Of a DNA stretch of 64,000 nucleotides, positions 22,276 through 33,370 are shown piece after piece (positions within the stretch are counted from its first letter, which is position 1; each line of letters starts with the position of its first letter). A program made the translations under genes and the position numbers. The notes beneath the pieces were generated by a model that was given only the letters and a program-made list of their open reading frames with translations, had not been told where the DNA came from and made no database searches. Source of the stretch: Strigops habroptila (Eukaryota > Chordata > Aves > Psittaciformes > Psittacidae). Location: assembly GCF_004027225.2 (NCBI RefSeq), contig NC_044282.2:66460225-66524224 (forward strand). The letters are read 5' to 3'.

Positions 22276-23385
22276 CACGCCTTGGCCCGCTGTTATAAAC
22301 ACATTGGGACTTTCTCTTTTAATGGATGGTATTTAGATCCTGCACAGGGCTTGTTTAACATGCACGTTTGCCAGAGTCCTCAAACATCGTGGGGCATGCA
22401 AGACAAATTGCCTTTTTGTCAGAGCAGCGTGGAGGGCAGAAAATAAAGCACTGACCTTCCCCAGCTAGTTTTTACCTTCCACTAAACCCTAACCCTATCC
22501 TGTCCCCCCCGCCACCTTTTTCTGGGTGATCAGTAACAGCAAAAGCCAGAGGGTGTCATGCAGTAGGATTTCCAACAAGTGAAAGTAGAATTAATAACAT
22601 ACTTCAAAGATTATTTTTGTTTTTTTTCCTTTAAGTTTCCTAGTTTCAATACAGTTTTCTGCTTACAAACTTGGGGAGAAGAAGGGTTAGCACACACAGC
22701 CTTCGGCTATCACTGGACTTTCTGCTGTTAACCACCCCAATGGTATGGGTAGGGCACATATGCCTTGGTGTGTGTGCAGCTGTGTATGCTATAAAACAAA
22801 GCCAAAACCACACATTGCCTTTGATCTGAGCCATCTTTCCATCAATAACTTCTCTCTTGCCACAGATAAATGACCGATGTTGCAGTGCCAGGTAAAGTGG
22901 GTCCTGCTCCACTCGATTTCCTATATCCTCCCCATTTATATCCACCCCCTCCCCTCTAGGCATTAACATTTTGTAATTAACTCTCTCCGGCATATTTAGA
23001 AATGTGAGATTTGGGGTATTTGGTTACTGAAGTCTGGATATTCCCCTCTTTGTGTCCTACAGCTAGGATAGAGGAATGAGTCTTCCTCTAACAACACAGC
23101 ATGGTGCATGCGCGATCCTCAAGCATCCCCAGACCGACGGCACGGCAGCCACTGGGCCTGCAGGTTAATACATGTGTAAGTGCACTTTCTTTCCTTCATG
23201 TCCTTCCTTAAGCTTTAAAAATTATAGCGTTGCTTTTAAACAAAGCAGAGATTATATACTTTGCCTCAACACCCCCTCCTCTTTTTTTTTTTTCTTTTTT
23301 GGGGGGGAGAACACCAGAAAAATGATGTCATAAAAATAATAGATAAAGCCATAATTTAAAGAAAGAAAGAAAAAATGTGATTATA
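22276..23385. other. Intergenic stretch, no supported gene
   Basis: Mixed composition, C- and T-rich patches (22503-22515, 23281-23305). The minus-strand frame at 22646-22993 (115 codons) has no recognisable domain. A two-unit telomere-like ACCCTAACCCTA word near 22486 is too short to call an interstitial telomere. Confidence 0.45.
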
Positions 23386-23930
23386 TAATACATCCTGCAG
23401 TAATCAATTTTACCTCCAATATCTGCTTTTGTTTTCAAAATGCTAAATAAACAATACATAATGCATCCCTCATCAGCCAAAACCATGAGGGCTCTGTGCT
23501 CAAATAACAGGAAACATATTCAATTTTCCTAACAGAAGACAGTTCATTAAGCTGTGCCACATCAAATAAAACTTTAATTTCTCCAGCATCAGAGTCGCAA
23601 TGAAAGCAATTGAGGAAGATGAGCCATATGGTACTTCTATCAGCAAACACATATTGCTCATTCCCCCAAAGTTTTCTAATTCTGCTCCCCAGACCTGTGT
23701 AATATAGATAATGTGCTCTGAGCGCAGCAACCATGAGCTATCTGGTGTACACTTCTAATACTGTATTTAATGGGAAATAATGAATCATAAAAGCCTGCAG
23801 AAGACGGCTTTTGCTAACCTAAATCTCAGCTGTAATTTCATTGTTCTGTGCCTAAGATGCTGTTTGCCCTTTTCAAACAACAGCAGTTGAACATAATTAT
23901 GTTGCTAGAAACCTGGGCTGCAAAAAGAAA
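23386..23930. promoter_or_regulatory. Candidate conserved noncoding element
   Basis: About 540 bases of repeat-free sequence. Contains TAAATAAACAATACATAATG near 23444 (forkhead plus SOX-like), CATATGG, AATTCTGCTCC and AACATAATTATG. Two minus-strand frames (23435-23734 and 23500-23730) overlap in different phases and have no domain. Long single-copy stretches of this kind in a gene desert are typical of conserved elements; not verified. Confidence 0.4.
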
Positions 23931-24004
23931 GCCTTCCTAATATCACCAAGTTTTTATTAACTCTTGAAATCCTGAGCTTGGGGCAACCACGGGCAGAGAG
24001 TTTA

Positions 24005-24038
24005 GAACCCTAAAACTCTCTATCAGGTTTTAGGGTTC
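24005..24038. repeat. Perfect 12-bp inverted repeat, 10-base loop
   Basis: GAACCCTAAAAC (24005-24016) is the exact reverse complement of GTTTTAGGGTTC (24027-24038), separated by TCTCTATCAG. No larger arms flank it, and no repeat-family context is evident. It could form a stable RNA or DNA hairpin or be a symmetric protein-binding site. Confidence 0.8.
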
Positions 24039-24790
24039 ATTAAAGCACACATATGTGTATATGCTGATTTCCAGCGCGTAGCCCCACAAATTAAATTCAT
24101 GACTCTCACATCGGGCCAAAAACGCAACAGGAGAAGTCTATGAGAAATTAGGAAATCTTTTTGACATCGGGAAATCCGACACTTGCCTGCTCTAACGTCT
24201 GTAAGTGCCAAAGCCATAGAACCTAGTAAAAGGGAGATTTTTTTTTCTAAAGGTAAGTCTATTTTTCTTCTTCTTGCCAGACATAAAAATTGTGGTTAGT
24301 GCCTTGAGTAAAGGGCCCTCTAAACTTTATACTGTTTATGCTCTGTTTATAAATCTGTAATGATATCATAAGGTTAAAAGTTAAACAGTACTGTATTTTC
24401 TCTGCTTTTTTCTCCTCTGCCTCTTAGAAAGTAACCTGTGTATCTCCAAGACAGTATCGGGGTTGTTTCCTGAAGAAGCCTATAGGTAAAGAGACATTCA
24501 TACATTCACACGGGAGGATTCATAAAGGCAGGATGAGAATATAAAGGTATTATTTTGACATGACAAGCCCTGCTTGGAAAATGTCTTCGACTCATCCAAA
24601 GTAAGCCTCTTTCTTTCCTCCCTTCCCCGTCCTCCGTCCCCAAAATACAGGGCTAATTTAAAACATTGTCTAGATATGCTACTTATACATATTGAAAACA
24701 TATTTTAGTGGCTGTGTTTGTTTTGGCAATATATGAACCAAAAAAAAAAAGCCAATTAAATTAAAAAGAGCGACTTTTAAAAGGTAGAGA
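24039..24790. other. AT-rich spacer, no supported gene
   Basis: Single-copy-looking sequence with short T- and A-runs (24240-24247, 24740-24750). AAGCACACATATGTGTATATGC near 24044 is a small AC/GT near-palindrome around CATATG. Confidence 0.4.
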
Positions 24791-25005
24791 TTGCCTTTTA
24801 AAAGCTTATTAAAATCAGCATGTTAGATGTCTGTCTTTGAATTAGCTCAGAGGCTTGATTGCTTTCATTAAAGCTGCCTGTTTGGGTGCTGCTTGGTGAA
24901 TGTTCAAGTCTGTTTCCCCCCGCCCCGAGCTGCTTCTCGCTACTTGTCAGCTTGGATTTTCCCTCCAAATTTGAAAGCAAAACTGATTTTTTTTTAGAGA
25001 AGCAA
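24790..25005. promoter_or_regulatory. Candidate conserved noncoding element
   Basis: Contains AAAAGCTTATTAAAATCAGC, TTGATTGCTTTCATTAAAGC and GCTACTTGTCAGCTTGG, with homeodomain and MEIS-like (TTGTCAGC) words and no repeats. Opposite-strand frames over 24798-25089 overlap and lack domains. Confidence 0.3.
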
Positions 25006-25250
25006 CAGCCACCCTCCCTTGCAAAACACAACAAAAAACACCAGCAACCCGAGCCAGAGAGAGACCAACAGGTAAAAAAAAACCACTAAAAAATAGCTAA
25101 AAAGAAGAAAAGACACCCCCAGAACACCCACCCTAACCAAACCAACCCCCCCCCAAAAACTCCACCCAAAGCCACCAAAAACCCCAAGCCATCACATTGC
25201 TCATAGCCCATGAATGCCTTAAAAACAAATGTTTAAACAGGTTTTTTTTT
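25006..25250. repeat. A/C-rich low-complexity spacer
   Basis: Runs of A and C with many ACC/AAC units, including C-runs around 25146-25156. Low complexity; the Pro/Asn/Lys-rich frames across it are artefacts. Confidence 0.7.
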
Positions 25251-25277
25251 TCTTGAAGCGGCGGGCAGAAAACCTCT

Positions 25278-25379
25278 GCATGCTCCAATGGGTTACAATA
25301 ACAATGCTCTATTGCAATGTAAAACAAGCTGGAGGAGAAAAAGGTGCTTTTTGTTACCATTTTATCAAAGCTGTTCATC
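25278..25379 (+). promoter_or_regulatory. Paralogous noncoding element, copy A
   Basis: Aligns to 26498-26600 (copy B) with 80 of 102 positions identical by eye and a single one-base gap. The core TATTGCAATGTAAAACAAGC (25310-25329) is an exact 20-base match, and ATCAAAGCTGTTCATC (25364-25379) an exact 16-base match. The core contains the palindrome ATTGCAAT (C/EBP or POU-like). Two exact blocks at near-fixed spacing, with a diverged middle, suggest an old local duplication, or two insertions of an old repeat, kept under constraint. No protein frame is shared. Confidence 0.7.
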
Positions 25380-25560
25380 TTCTAGCTGCAGGCAGCATTT
25401 TGCTGGAATTGCAGATATTTCTCTGTCCGGGCTCCTTTGTTTGTGCATCTCATTTGCATATATTTATCTCCAGCTGAGGGTGCTTTCAGCTCATTAAGGC
25501 CTCCCCTCGCATTATTTCATAAGCCAGCTGCTAGGAGGGATTTCACCTGTGGTGACTGAG
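25380..25560. promoter_or_regulatory. Candidate element with octamer and E-box
   Basis: Directly follows copy A. ATTTGCAT octamer (POU/OCT site) at 25452-25459, CAGCTG E-boxes at 25471-25476 and near 25525, and CTCATTAAGG near 25491. Repeat-free. Together with copy A this makes a ~280-base block that looks like one regulatory module. Confidence 0.4.
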
Positions 25561-26040
25561 AAAAGAGGGGTGAAAAAACCAAATTCTTCATTAAAAAAAA
25601 AAAAAAACCAACAACCAACAACCAAGGAAATCTTCTGACTCTCTTCCCCTATAAATGGGCACCATTTGTGTTAAACAGCCTCTTGTCATGATAGATGCCT
25701 CCTGGGGTCAGGGGGGAAAGTTGATTTGAAGGTCAGCAGTAAAACAACAGACAAACCAGACGCCAAACTGGTTCCTTAGCTGTCGGTGGGAGCAGCGGTA
25801 CAACCAGGTCTTGAACCTTTTTCAACCTCTAATAAAACAGGGGAAGAATCTGAAGTGGAGCAACCAGGCCCCAGAGGAAAAAAAAAAAAAACCAAACCCA
25901 CAAATAATATCAATATCGAGCAGCAACGGGAAACAACAGGGCAGCTCTCAGCATTACGGGCACGCTGCTATTGTTTCAAGAGCCAGGGAATTAATTCCAC
26001 TTATTTATTTAAGGCGTGTCAACTCGCTGCCTAAACCTGT
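25561..26040. other. Spacer with A-runs between the two paralogous elements
   Basis: Contains an A-run at 25592-25606 followed by repeated ACCAACA/ACAACCA units, and another A-run at 25878-25890. Two plus-strand frames (25786-26034, 25811-26056) overlap out of phase and are not convincing. Confidence 0.5.
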
Positions 26041-26050
26041 TTCGGTGTCA

Positions 26051-26095
26051 AGATGAATAAAACTTTTATGGCTCATAAAATAGAGCCATTCATCT
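26051..26095. repeat. Bulged inverted repeat with posterior-HOX-like words
   Basis: AGATGAAT (26051-26058) pairs with ATTCATCT (26088-26095), and GGCTC (26070-26074) with GAGCC (26083-26087). The left side has an 11-base bulge (26059-26069) and the loop is ATAAAATA. TTTTATGG and CTCATAAA in the arms and loop resemble HOX9-13 sites. Confidence 0.55.
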
Positions 26096-26497
26096 CAATG
26101 GTCTTTGTGGTGCCTGGGTTGGTTTTTTTTCCCTTCTCCTCCTGGCAGGCTGAGCTGGGCCGAAATCTTGGCGTCCCGGCGCTACCAGCTCACTCATAGG
26201 AGCAAAGACAGTTTGGACGGGGCATTGCGAGCTAAACTTCTGGGTTTGATTACAAATGGTGAACGTTAATTCATCATAATCACGTGAAAAAGCCTCTCCC
26301 CACCCCCCCCCCCCTTTACCCCCATCCTAAAACCTACGATGAATTTACGTCATCTATATGGAGCTTTGGACCAACAGGTAATAAAATACAATAAAGCGTG
26401 CTTTTTATCAGGAAAAAAAAAGTCCCATTAATTATAGTTCATGACTACTCTAAACCAAATGTTCAAATAGTAGTTGGAAATGATGCATAAAATCTCA
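26096..26497. promoter_or_regulatory. Single-copy sequence with E-box and homeodomain words
   Basis: GTTAATTCATCATAATCACGTG at 26265-26286 combines a homeodomain core with a CACGTG E-box (26281-26286). A C-run lies at 26302-26316. Weak candidate. Confidence 0.25.
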
Positions 26498-26600
26498 GCA
26501 TGTTCTGATAGGTTATAGAGTCAGTGGTTTATTGCAATGTAAAACAAGCCACAGGAAGAGAGGGTGGTTTTGTTTACCATTTTCATCAAAGCTGTTCATC
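26498..26600 (+). promoter_or_regulatory. Paralogous noncoding element, copy B
   Basis: Second copy of the element at 25278-25379, same orientation, 1220 bases downstream. It shares TATTGCAATGTAAAACAAGC (26530-26549), ACCATTTT and ATCAAAGCTGTTCATC (26585-26600). It has one extra base (C at 26584) and differs mostly in the first third and the middle. Flanks on both sides do not align with those of copy A, so the unit boundaries are fairly sharp. Confidence 0.7.
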
Positions 26601-28300
26601 ATGTTGATATACTTATGCTATATCGTGACCCCTACATACGTTGCATTTCATTTATTTATTTTCCAGGTTGTTGCCACTTTTGCTGCCTTTGCTTTGAAGA
26701 AGTCAAGTAATTCTCTGGCCCCTTTGAAATATGTCTCATCTGCACCGAATTTCTGCCAACCAACCAACCCATAGATACGGACATAAGAAAAATTTATTAT
26801 CATCGAGTCAGGTTTTCTTTTTACTTAATCTGAGGCAATTAGTACCTGAATAAACACAGACTAAGTAATCTACCTCCTCAAAAGGTAATTAGACTTGAAA
26901 AGCACTGTTCAGCTCTACCCAAGGAAAGCACAGCTCTGATTAAAACACTTTGGAGATTCGCTTTCATCCCTATTGCCTTTTGCCCCGGAAAACCTTTTAT
27001 AAAATCCCTATAACTTTTAATTTTTCCCCATACCAAACCTGAGGGCCACTCTTGGCCATTGCTGCCCTCTTCCACCTCCTCAAATCTTTAACCCCGCTTC
27101 TCATTTTTCTTTGCCTCTAATCTAATCGCTAATTCCTTGGCTTGGCCAAATAGTTAAAAATGTTAAGTGCTGCTTGCAATTCCTGCTGCCTCCCCCTCGT
27201 ATCTGTCTCTGTTTATGGAATGGGCCCTGGTTTCCTCCTGCTCTTGTTCAGCTGTAGGTCTGCAGGTCAGGAGACTGTAAATACACACAGAGCTGCCCCA
27301 ACCCATAAATCTGAGCAAAGGGCAGCCTTATATATTCAGATAAGGGATGCAAGGCAGGGGGTGGAGGGGGATGGAAGAAAAGAAATGGAAGAGAACAGGC
27401 AGACTCTGTGGTGAAGGAGGCACTTCGCTAGTGACAAAACCTGAGGTGCCAGCAGGCACTGGGGGTAAGCTCTGCAGGACAGAGAAAGGAAAGCTCTGCT
27501 ACCTTGCAGGATGTGCCTGTGAGAGATGAATCTGAAATGTCTGCCCTTCTCCCACTCCTCCTTGTTTATATATAAATCATTACAAAATGCATTTTATTAC
27601 TTTTGGGGCAACGAAATTAAACAAGAGATTTTCGATGGCTTTCTCTTCTCCAGACTTTTGTTGGTCTATTCCCTTCCCCCCCATTTTATTTCCAGCACCT
27701 CTGAAGCTTTCAAGGGAACAGTCCCCCCTGTTATTGCTTCTCAGTTCCAAGGTCTTAGAATAAATAACATTGTTATTACTCACTTCACCAATTTCCAAGA
27801 AGAAATATTGCTGCAGCAAATGCAAGCAGCACTAATATTTGCAAAGTGATAAATGGATTGTTACATACCTTCCAGTCTGTGTGGCCTCCAGCCATCCTCT
27901 GGCCAGCTACATCCCTCCTTGGGGCAGGAGGGAGGGTGCCTTTGAACTTAGCAGGGTCCAGACACTCAGTGCCTTCCACAAGAGCCTGCCCCCAGTCCCT
28001 TCTCTTGCCCTCGGATGGAGATATGATTTTTAATGGTTAATGATTTTTAATTATTTTTATCCACGCTGGGGATAGTACTGGCATGGGGAAGAGCAGGATC
28101 CACATACTGGCACCAAGCAGCCAAAAGTGAAGATGCTTTTGGCACAACGATTTTGGTGAGGTTTGTTAGTGCTGGGTGCTGCAGGGAGAGGAGTGAGAGG
28201 CTTGGGAGGTCCCTGCGGAGTAGAAGGTGCCCCACTGCCCTCCCTAACCCTTGCTGGTGCGGGGTACCCCATGTCCAATATCATAGCAAAAGCCACCTGC
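26601..28300. other. Intergenic stretch, no supported gene
   Basis: Includes CCAACCAACCAACCC near 26756 and an 8-bp hairpin at 28120-28143 (GCCAAAAG / CTTTTGGC, 8-base loop). Overlapping frames on both strands across 27526-27849 and 27785-28040 have no recognisable domain. Some of 27560-27850 may be conserved noncoding sequence. Confidence 0.4.
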
Positions 28301-29379
28301 CCTTCACTGGTTGCCAGTGATGAGATTAATTTTATTTAAAACAAAATCTCCAAATCAAATTATTCCTGGGATGCAAGTCAAGCTGAAAAACACTCTGAAT
28401 GTGTGGTAATTAAAATCTAAGCAAAACATTTTTCTTCAGACCCAGAAAGAGTAACCTGCTGACATTTCTTAGACTGAGCCTATTGCATTTCCAAGCGATA
28501 GTCCACAGGGTAGGGGCTGGAAGGGTTTGGATGGCTGATTTTAGTTTCTTGGCAAGGATGAGCACCTTCACCTTAGGCTATCCAGGCACCAGAGGTGATG
28601 TAAAAGCTTGTTCTTCCTGCACAGAGCAAAACTGAGCTGCTCTGGGAGCATCACCCCCATTTCCGTAGTGCTGGTCTGGCACCACCTCTGTGGCTGGAGT
28701 ACGACCAGGGGCAGTAGGGGTGAAGGTATCCTTCATCATGCCGCCCTCCCTTGCCTTTTCTCCCTGTACAGCCCCTCTACTTCTTAGGAGGCTGGGAGAA
28801 GCCCTAGGAGACACTCACCAGTGTGTGCAGGTCTCATGTGTAAGTTAAACACAGCATTATCAGCATCTACATGGTGCCACTTCAGGGTGGGAGGAAGTGA
28901 AGGATGTGTGCAAAGGTTTCAGCAACCTGGGGTGAAGGTGGTGGCACAGTTTGGCAGTGCTAGTACATGCATAAGTCTATGCCCAAGGGGATAAGGAAGG
29001 TGGGTAGGCTGAAAGGCTGGGGATATATATTTGTTTGTTTTCCTAAAGAGTACCTTCATCCATAAAAGAATGAAGAGCTTTATCCATACACAGAGGTCAA
29101 GGATCTCAGGAAGAAAATCACCCAGAAACTGTGGGCAAAGGTATGAAAGGGTCAATCAGAAGAGGTGGCAAAAATATATCTGACAGTTTTTCCTCCTGGC
29201 CAAGGTAAACACTTTCTTTTCTTTCTTTATAAGATGAGAAAAATTAAAAGGAAGGCCATAAGTTACAGGATAGAAAATCTTTCGGGATAGGCTCTCATAC
29301 AAAATACATGCAGTTCAACAGTATCAATAAAAAGTTTGGTTTTGCTTTCTGATCAAAGAATTATATACTTTCTCATCCA
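28301..29379. other. Intergenic stretch, nothing supported
   Basis: Moderate GC sequence without repeat tails. Frames at 28578-28814 and 28919-29155 on the minus strand are short and featureless. Confidence 0.5.
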
Positions 29380-29582
29380 TAATACTTTCTCATAAATGTA
29401 TACGTGCGTGTGTCTGTTTATACAGCTGTAATTAGGCATGTACTTATATGTACATGCATACATATATACATACATGTTGCCTATTTGTAGCTGTACAAAT
29501 GCACACACATTAATAGGCGCACATGTGCACACACATACACAAATGTACACTCACATCTACATGCAGGTTACACACACACACC
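29380..29582. repeat. Degenerate (CA)n/(TA)n alternating tract
   Basis: Purine-pyrimidine alternation built of ACATGCATACATATATACATACATG-like units and AC runs, diverged. It produces the Cys/Tyr/Val-rich minus-strand frame at 29353-29550. Confidence 0.75.
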
Positions 29583-31080
29583 TAAACCCCCAGCTTGCCA
29601 CAAGTGAGAAATAACAAGGGATCCAAAATTCTTTAGGGAAAAGAAGTGATGAAAGCAGGTGAGAGCTGGGGCAGTGGCATTGTGGGGAGGTATCCCACTG
29701 CTTGGAAACACCCAGAAACCTCCCTAACCTCTACCGGCACCTTTCCCAACGCCAGGAGCAGGGCTGGGAGTGTCTTAAGACCATGTTTTCTTGAGCGATT
29801 CCTGCCAGGCAGGAAGCCCTTTGAGAGCAGCATTGCTTGTGCTGCTCCACTTCCAGCCTCAGGAAGCACAAAGGTAGTAAGAAAAAAAACAAGATAATTG
29901 AATAGATACAAAACATCTACATCTGTACAAACAGCAAGCTTTCAAAAGGGGGAAAAAATCAGGTCTTCCTTTTTTATTTCTTTTCCTCAAACCTCAAAAA
30001 AAAAAAAAAAAAAAAAAAAAGTCAAGGCAGTTCTTATTTTATCCAGACCAGTTCATAAATCCCAAGTCATAAATCCACATGATATCCCAGGCTGCTGGAT
30101 TTTGCATTTGGAGCTCTGAAAGACTGACAGCTGAAAGATTTATAAAATCCCAGGTAGCCAGAGTGCTCCCTATTGGCTCCACATCTGAGGGGTCCCTGCG
30201 TCCTGCTTAGCCCAGCAAGCTGGATGTATGGGATATATTGTGCTCAAGCACAAGGCTCCTCCCATCTCCTATTTTCAGCTGTGGTGAGGGCGAAAATTTG
30301 GTCATTTGGGGTGGACGGGCCCTGTTCAGGGATCTTTCCACAGAGATACAGGGAAAGCTACAAGCTGAGGATGCCAGGAGCCTCCTGCAAAATAATACCA
30401 TGGGTTGTGTTTTAGATGTATGATTTAGCTTGTGTGGGAGACTTCACCATAAACAGCAGGATTGTTTCAGGTGCCTTGAATATACATTTAATTTTGTTCC
30501 GTGCAACATCACTGAATAGGAGTTCAGAAAGAAGAGGGTATCACTTCTGGGGCCAGAAGATGATGGTACTTAAGAGGGGAACAGGACCAGCCCCTTGGCA
30601 AGAAAACAGTAGCTGAAATGTCTTGGACAAAGTTCATGCTGCAAACAATTTAGTGAGCAAAGCAGCATGTTCATGTTCCCCAAAGTGTGCTGAAACATGC
30701 TGAAGTGGTTTTTTTCTTTTTGCATAGGTTCACTGCATGTGAGACCATGTGTATTGGGACAAACATCCCCCAAAACAGACCCTCTGAAGAGTGATGGGTA
30801 CTATTTGTCTGCATCCATAGGATGCTGAAAAAACACTTATAGCCTTCCATCCATTACTTTCCTCTATCCTTCTTTGATGACTTTATTCGAACTTAATATT
30901 TATCTCAAGGCTTGCAATGACAGACATTTTTAATATGCTTCTGTTGCATTAATAAAAAGATTAAAAAATCCCCTCTTCTGCAGTTACAAGAGTTTCTTTA
31001 TAGCTGTAAGGATATTAAATAACATCTTTGTCACTGACAAACAAAATTATTTGCTTTATGTTTCAACTGTTTATATTTAT
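29583..31080. other. Intergenic stretch with poly(A) tract
   Basis: No supported gene. Contains the 25-base A-run at 29996-30020. Overlapping opposite-strand frames at 29633-29916 and 30173-30423 are mirror shadows. Confidence 0.45.
29996..30020. repeat. Poly(A) tract
   Basis: 25 consecutive A, preceded by a T/C-rich stretch. It could be the tail of an old retroposed copy, but I see no body or clear target-site duplication. Confidence 0.9.
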
Positions 31081-31125
31081 GGGCCTGAATTCATTGACAT
31101 CTATGAGGGAAAATCCTCCTTCACC
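31081..31125. repeat. Possible ancient repeat relic (GGGCCTGAATT... type)
   Basis: GGGCCTGAATTCATTGACAT at 31081 then CTATGAGGGAAAATCC. It resembles the start and CAATGGGA part of the same old repeat suggested at 22205-22275. GGGCCTGAATT also occurs at 44979. Weak. Confidence 0.25.
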
Positions 31126-33370
31126 CTCCCAGGGAAGGGTGATGGAATCAACCTGAGGTCAGCTCTGCCTGGCTGGTGTCTTATTAGAAGCACATAGTCC
31201 TTTTTTAAGGTATTTTTTATGATTTTTTTTTTTTGATCTTTTATGATATTTTATGATTTTTTTTGTTGTTGTTGTTTGTCTGTTTGTGTCAGTGGAAATT
31301 CAAGTATTGCAAGGGTTTATGCGTCCTGCATGTTGCAAGAGTCTCTGCGTGTGACCAGCCACCTTAAGCAAGCACCATGAGCAGCTTGGCTGGGATGCCA
31401 CTGATAGATGCCTGCCTTCAGCATGCCCATCAAAATCCCCAGGTTCATTAGAAACAGTTACTCATTTAAGAGATCAAACTAAACCAGACACAAACAGACC
31501 AAAACATTTACGCTAGGACTATGTCAGACTCACGGCAGGAGAGGTTTTTCCTGGTTATTCTTGAAATCCAAAGCTTTCCCAAGCTTGTTAGTGGCTCTCA
31601 CGAGGTATCCTTCCCCTTCCCAAGCAGAACATACTTCTTTTTAAACCTCAAACTCCTGTGGACTATATTTATGTCATATTTCATCTTTTCTTCCTGCTTC
31701 CTTACTCTTTATCTCTCTTTCAGCTGGGTTTGACTCACAGCTGTGGAGTGCAAAGGCAATGTGGCTTGGGATGGGGTTCAAAAGCACTGCCTGAACCCAT
31801 TACTGCCCAGCCCATCCAGGCTCTAGCCTGCACTGTTACTTAATCCAGCCTGGCTCTACAGGCCAGGTAGCCCTGTCCTGCTTTGGAATGCAATGTTTTG
31901 CCTCTTTGGCATTTATAGCATCTTTGACGACAGTGTTCAATGCCCCACAGCCACTGGTTTTGGTAGCTTTACTTTTCTGTACGTGCTCAAGTCCCCTGAC
32001 TTTATTGGTGCCATTCATCTTGAAATGCTAAGGTGGGATTTGCTGGTTGCTCATCAGGAGATTGGGCTGAAATGAGTCCCCTGGTGCAGAAGAGCTACTA
32101 TAGCAGGGTGAAGGACAAAAGCTTGCTAGTGTCCGTTGATCAGCCCCTTCCCACTGCCTTTCCACTTGCAGTATCTTGAGAAGCAGAAGGACATTTCTTT
32201 CTCTTTCCAAACAGAAACTTGGGATGTAGCCTCTGACCAAACATTAATTTTTTCAGTTTTAAATGTGCAAGTCATCTTGAAGTTTCATTTTCTTACAAGC
32301 ATCCACAATAGCTCTTTTCTTCCCTCTTTTCTTCTACTTCTGTTTCCATTTTGCTAATTAAAAATGCTGTACAAGGACTAGTATTGAGCTATAGAAATGA
32401 AAGGTCAATACATGAACAACTCTTCATTTGTAAATAATACAGCTCTGTAATCAATTATCTCATTTTCACAGAAGACATATTAATCTAAAAGCAAAGGATG
32501 GAGACATTTAAAGGATGTACAGACGGGATCTTTAAATGTTAAATGTTCTTTAGCATGTGCTAAATAAAGGTTTGGCAGAGTAAAAACGTAGTGCACAGCA
32601 CTGACACTCCAGGGAGAGTCTTTAGGTCAAGTGATTTGTACCTTCAAAATAGTTCTCCATAGCACTGTAAAGCCTCTCTGTTGGTAGCAATGAGATGGGT
32701 TAGTGTTACGCAGGATGATAACTGTAGCAGGAAAAAATACTCAAAAATTCAAAAAGGTCAGCGGCAAAAAGAAAAAAGTATGTATTTTAATAGGCGAACC
32801 AGCCCTTTTCTCACTGTTACTTGCTTTCCATGAGCAGTGAGAAGGGAGTTTTTCTACCCCTCCTTTTCCATAAGAACAGGCTTCTGGACAGTAGGCTGGA
32901 GCTGAGACACTCATCTGAGAAGCCGTGTGGCCAAGTGCCCTTGGTATCTGGGGCATAGGCAGGGAAACGCTGCTCCGGGTAACACAACATCCTGCCGAAG
33001 CCAATGTGGGTTTGTTTCCTCTTCCATGGGTCACAATGGGAATCCACCAAAGGGTTTAAAGATTGAACAGTTCCTGGGTGTGGGAGATCCCGTGCATAAC
33101 TTATAAACATGTTAGGGGAAATTGCAAGAAAATACATTCCCCAACCTAAAAACAGCTTAGGCTTTCCATCAAATGGAAAGAAAAGGCTATTGCCAGCTCT
33201 GCTGGGAGCTGGGTTACTTTGTACACTTGTTTACTGAATTTGACAACATGGAGACGGTAGAAGGAGGGGTATGAATGTAATTTTGTTTTCATTTTTGCCT
33301 GTTTGCGTTGCATTTGCTGTATGTCAGTCCCACGCTCGCCCCAGATTGCCAGCTTTAAAACTTCTATTGA
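31126..33370. other. Intergenic stretch, no supported gene
   Basis: Low-complexity T-rich part at 31203-31277 with TTTTATGAT units and GTTGTTGTT. The rest looks single-copy. Frames over 32741-33137 on the minus strand overlap out of phase. No RNA gene or repeat tail seen. Confidence 0.45.

Noticed and set aside
22484-22498. Telomere-like ACCCTAACCCTA
   Set aside because: Only two units; not an interstitial telomere.
29996-30020. Poly(A) run as the tail of a processed pseudogene
   Set aside because: No coding remnant upstream and no target-site duplication visible.
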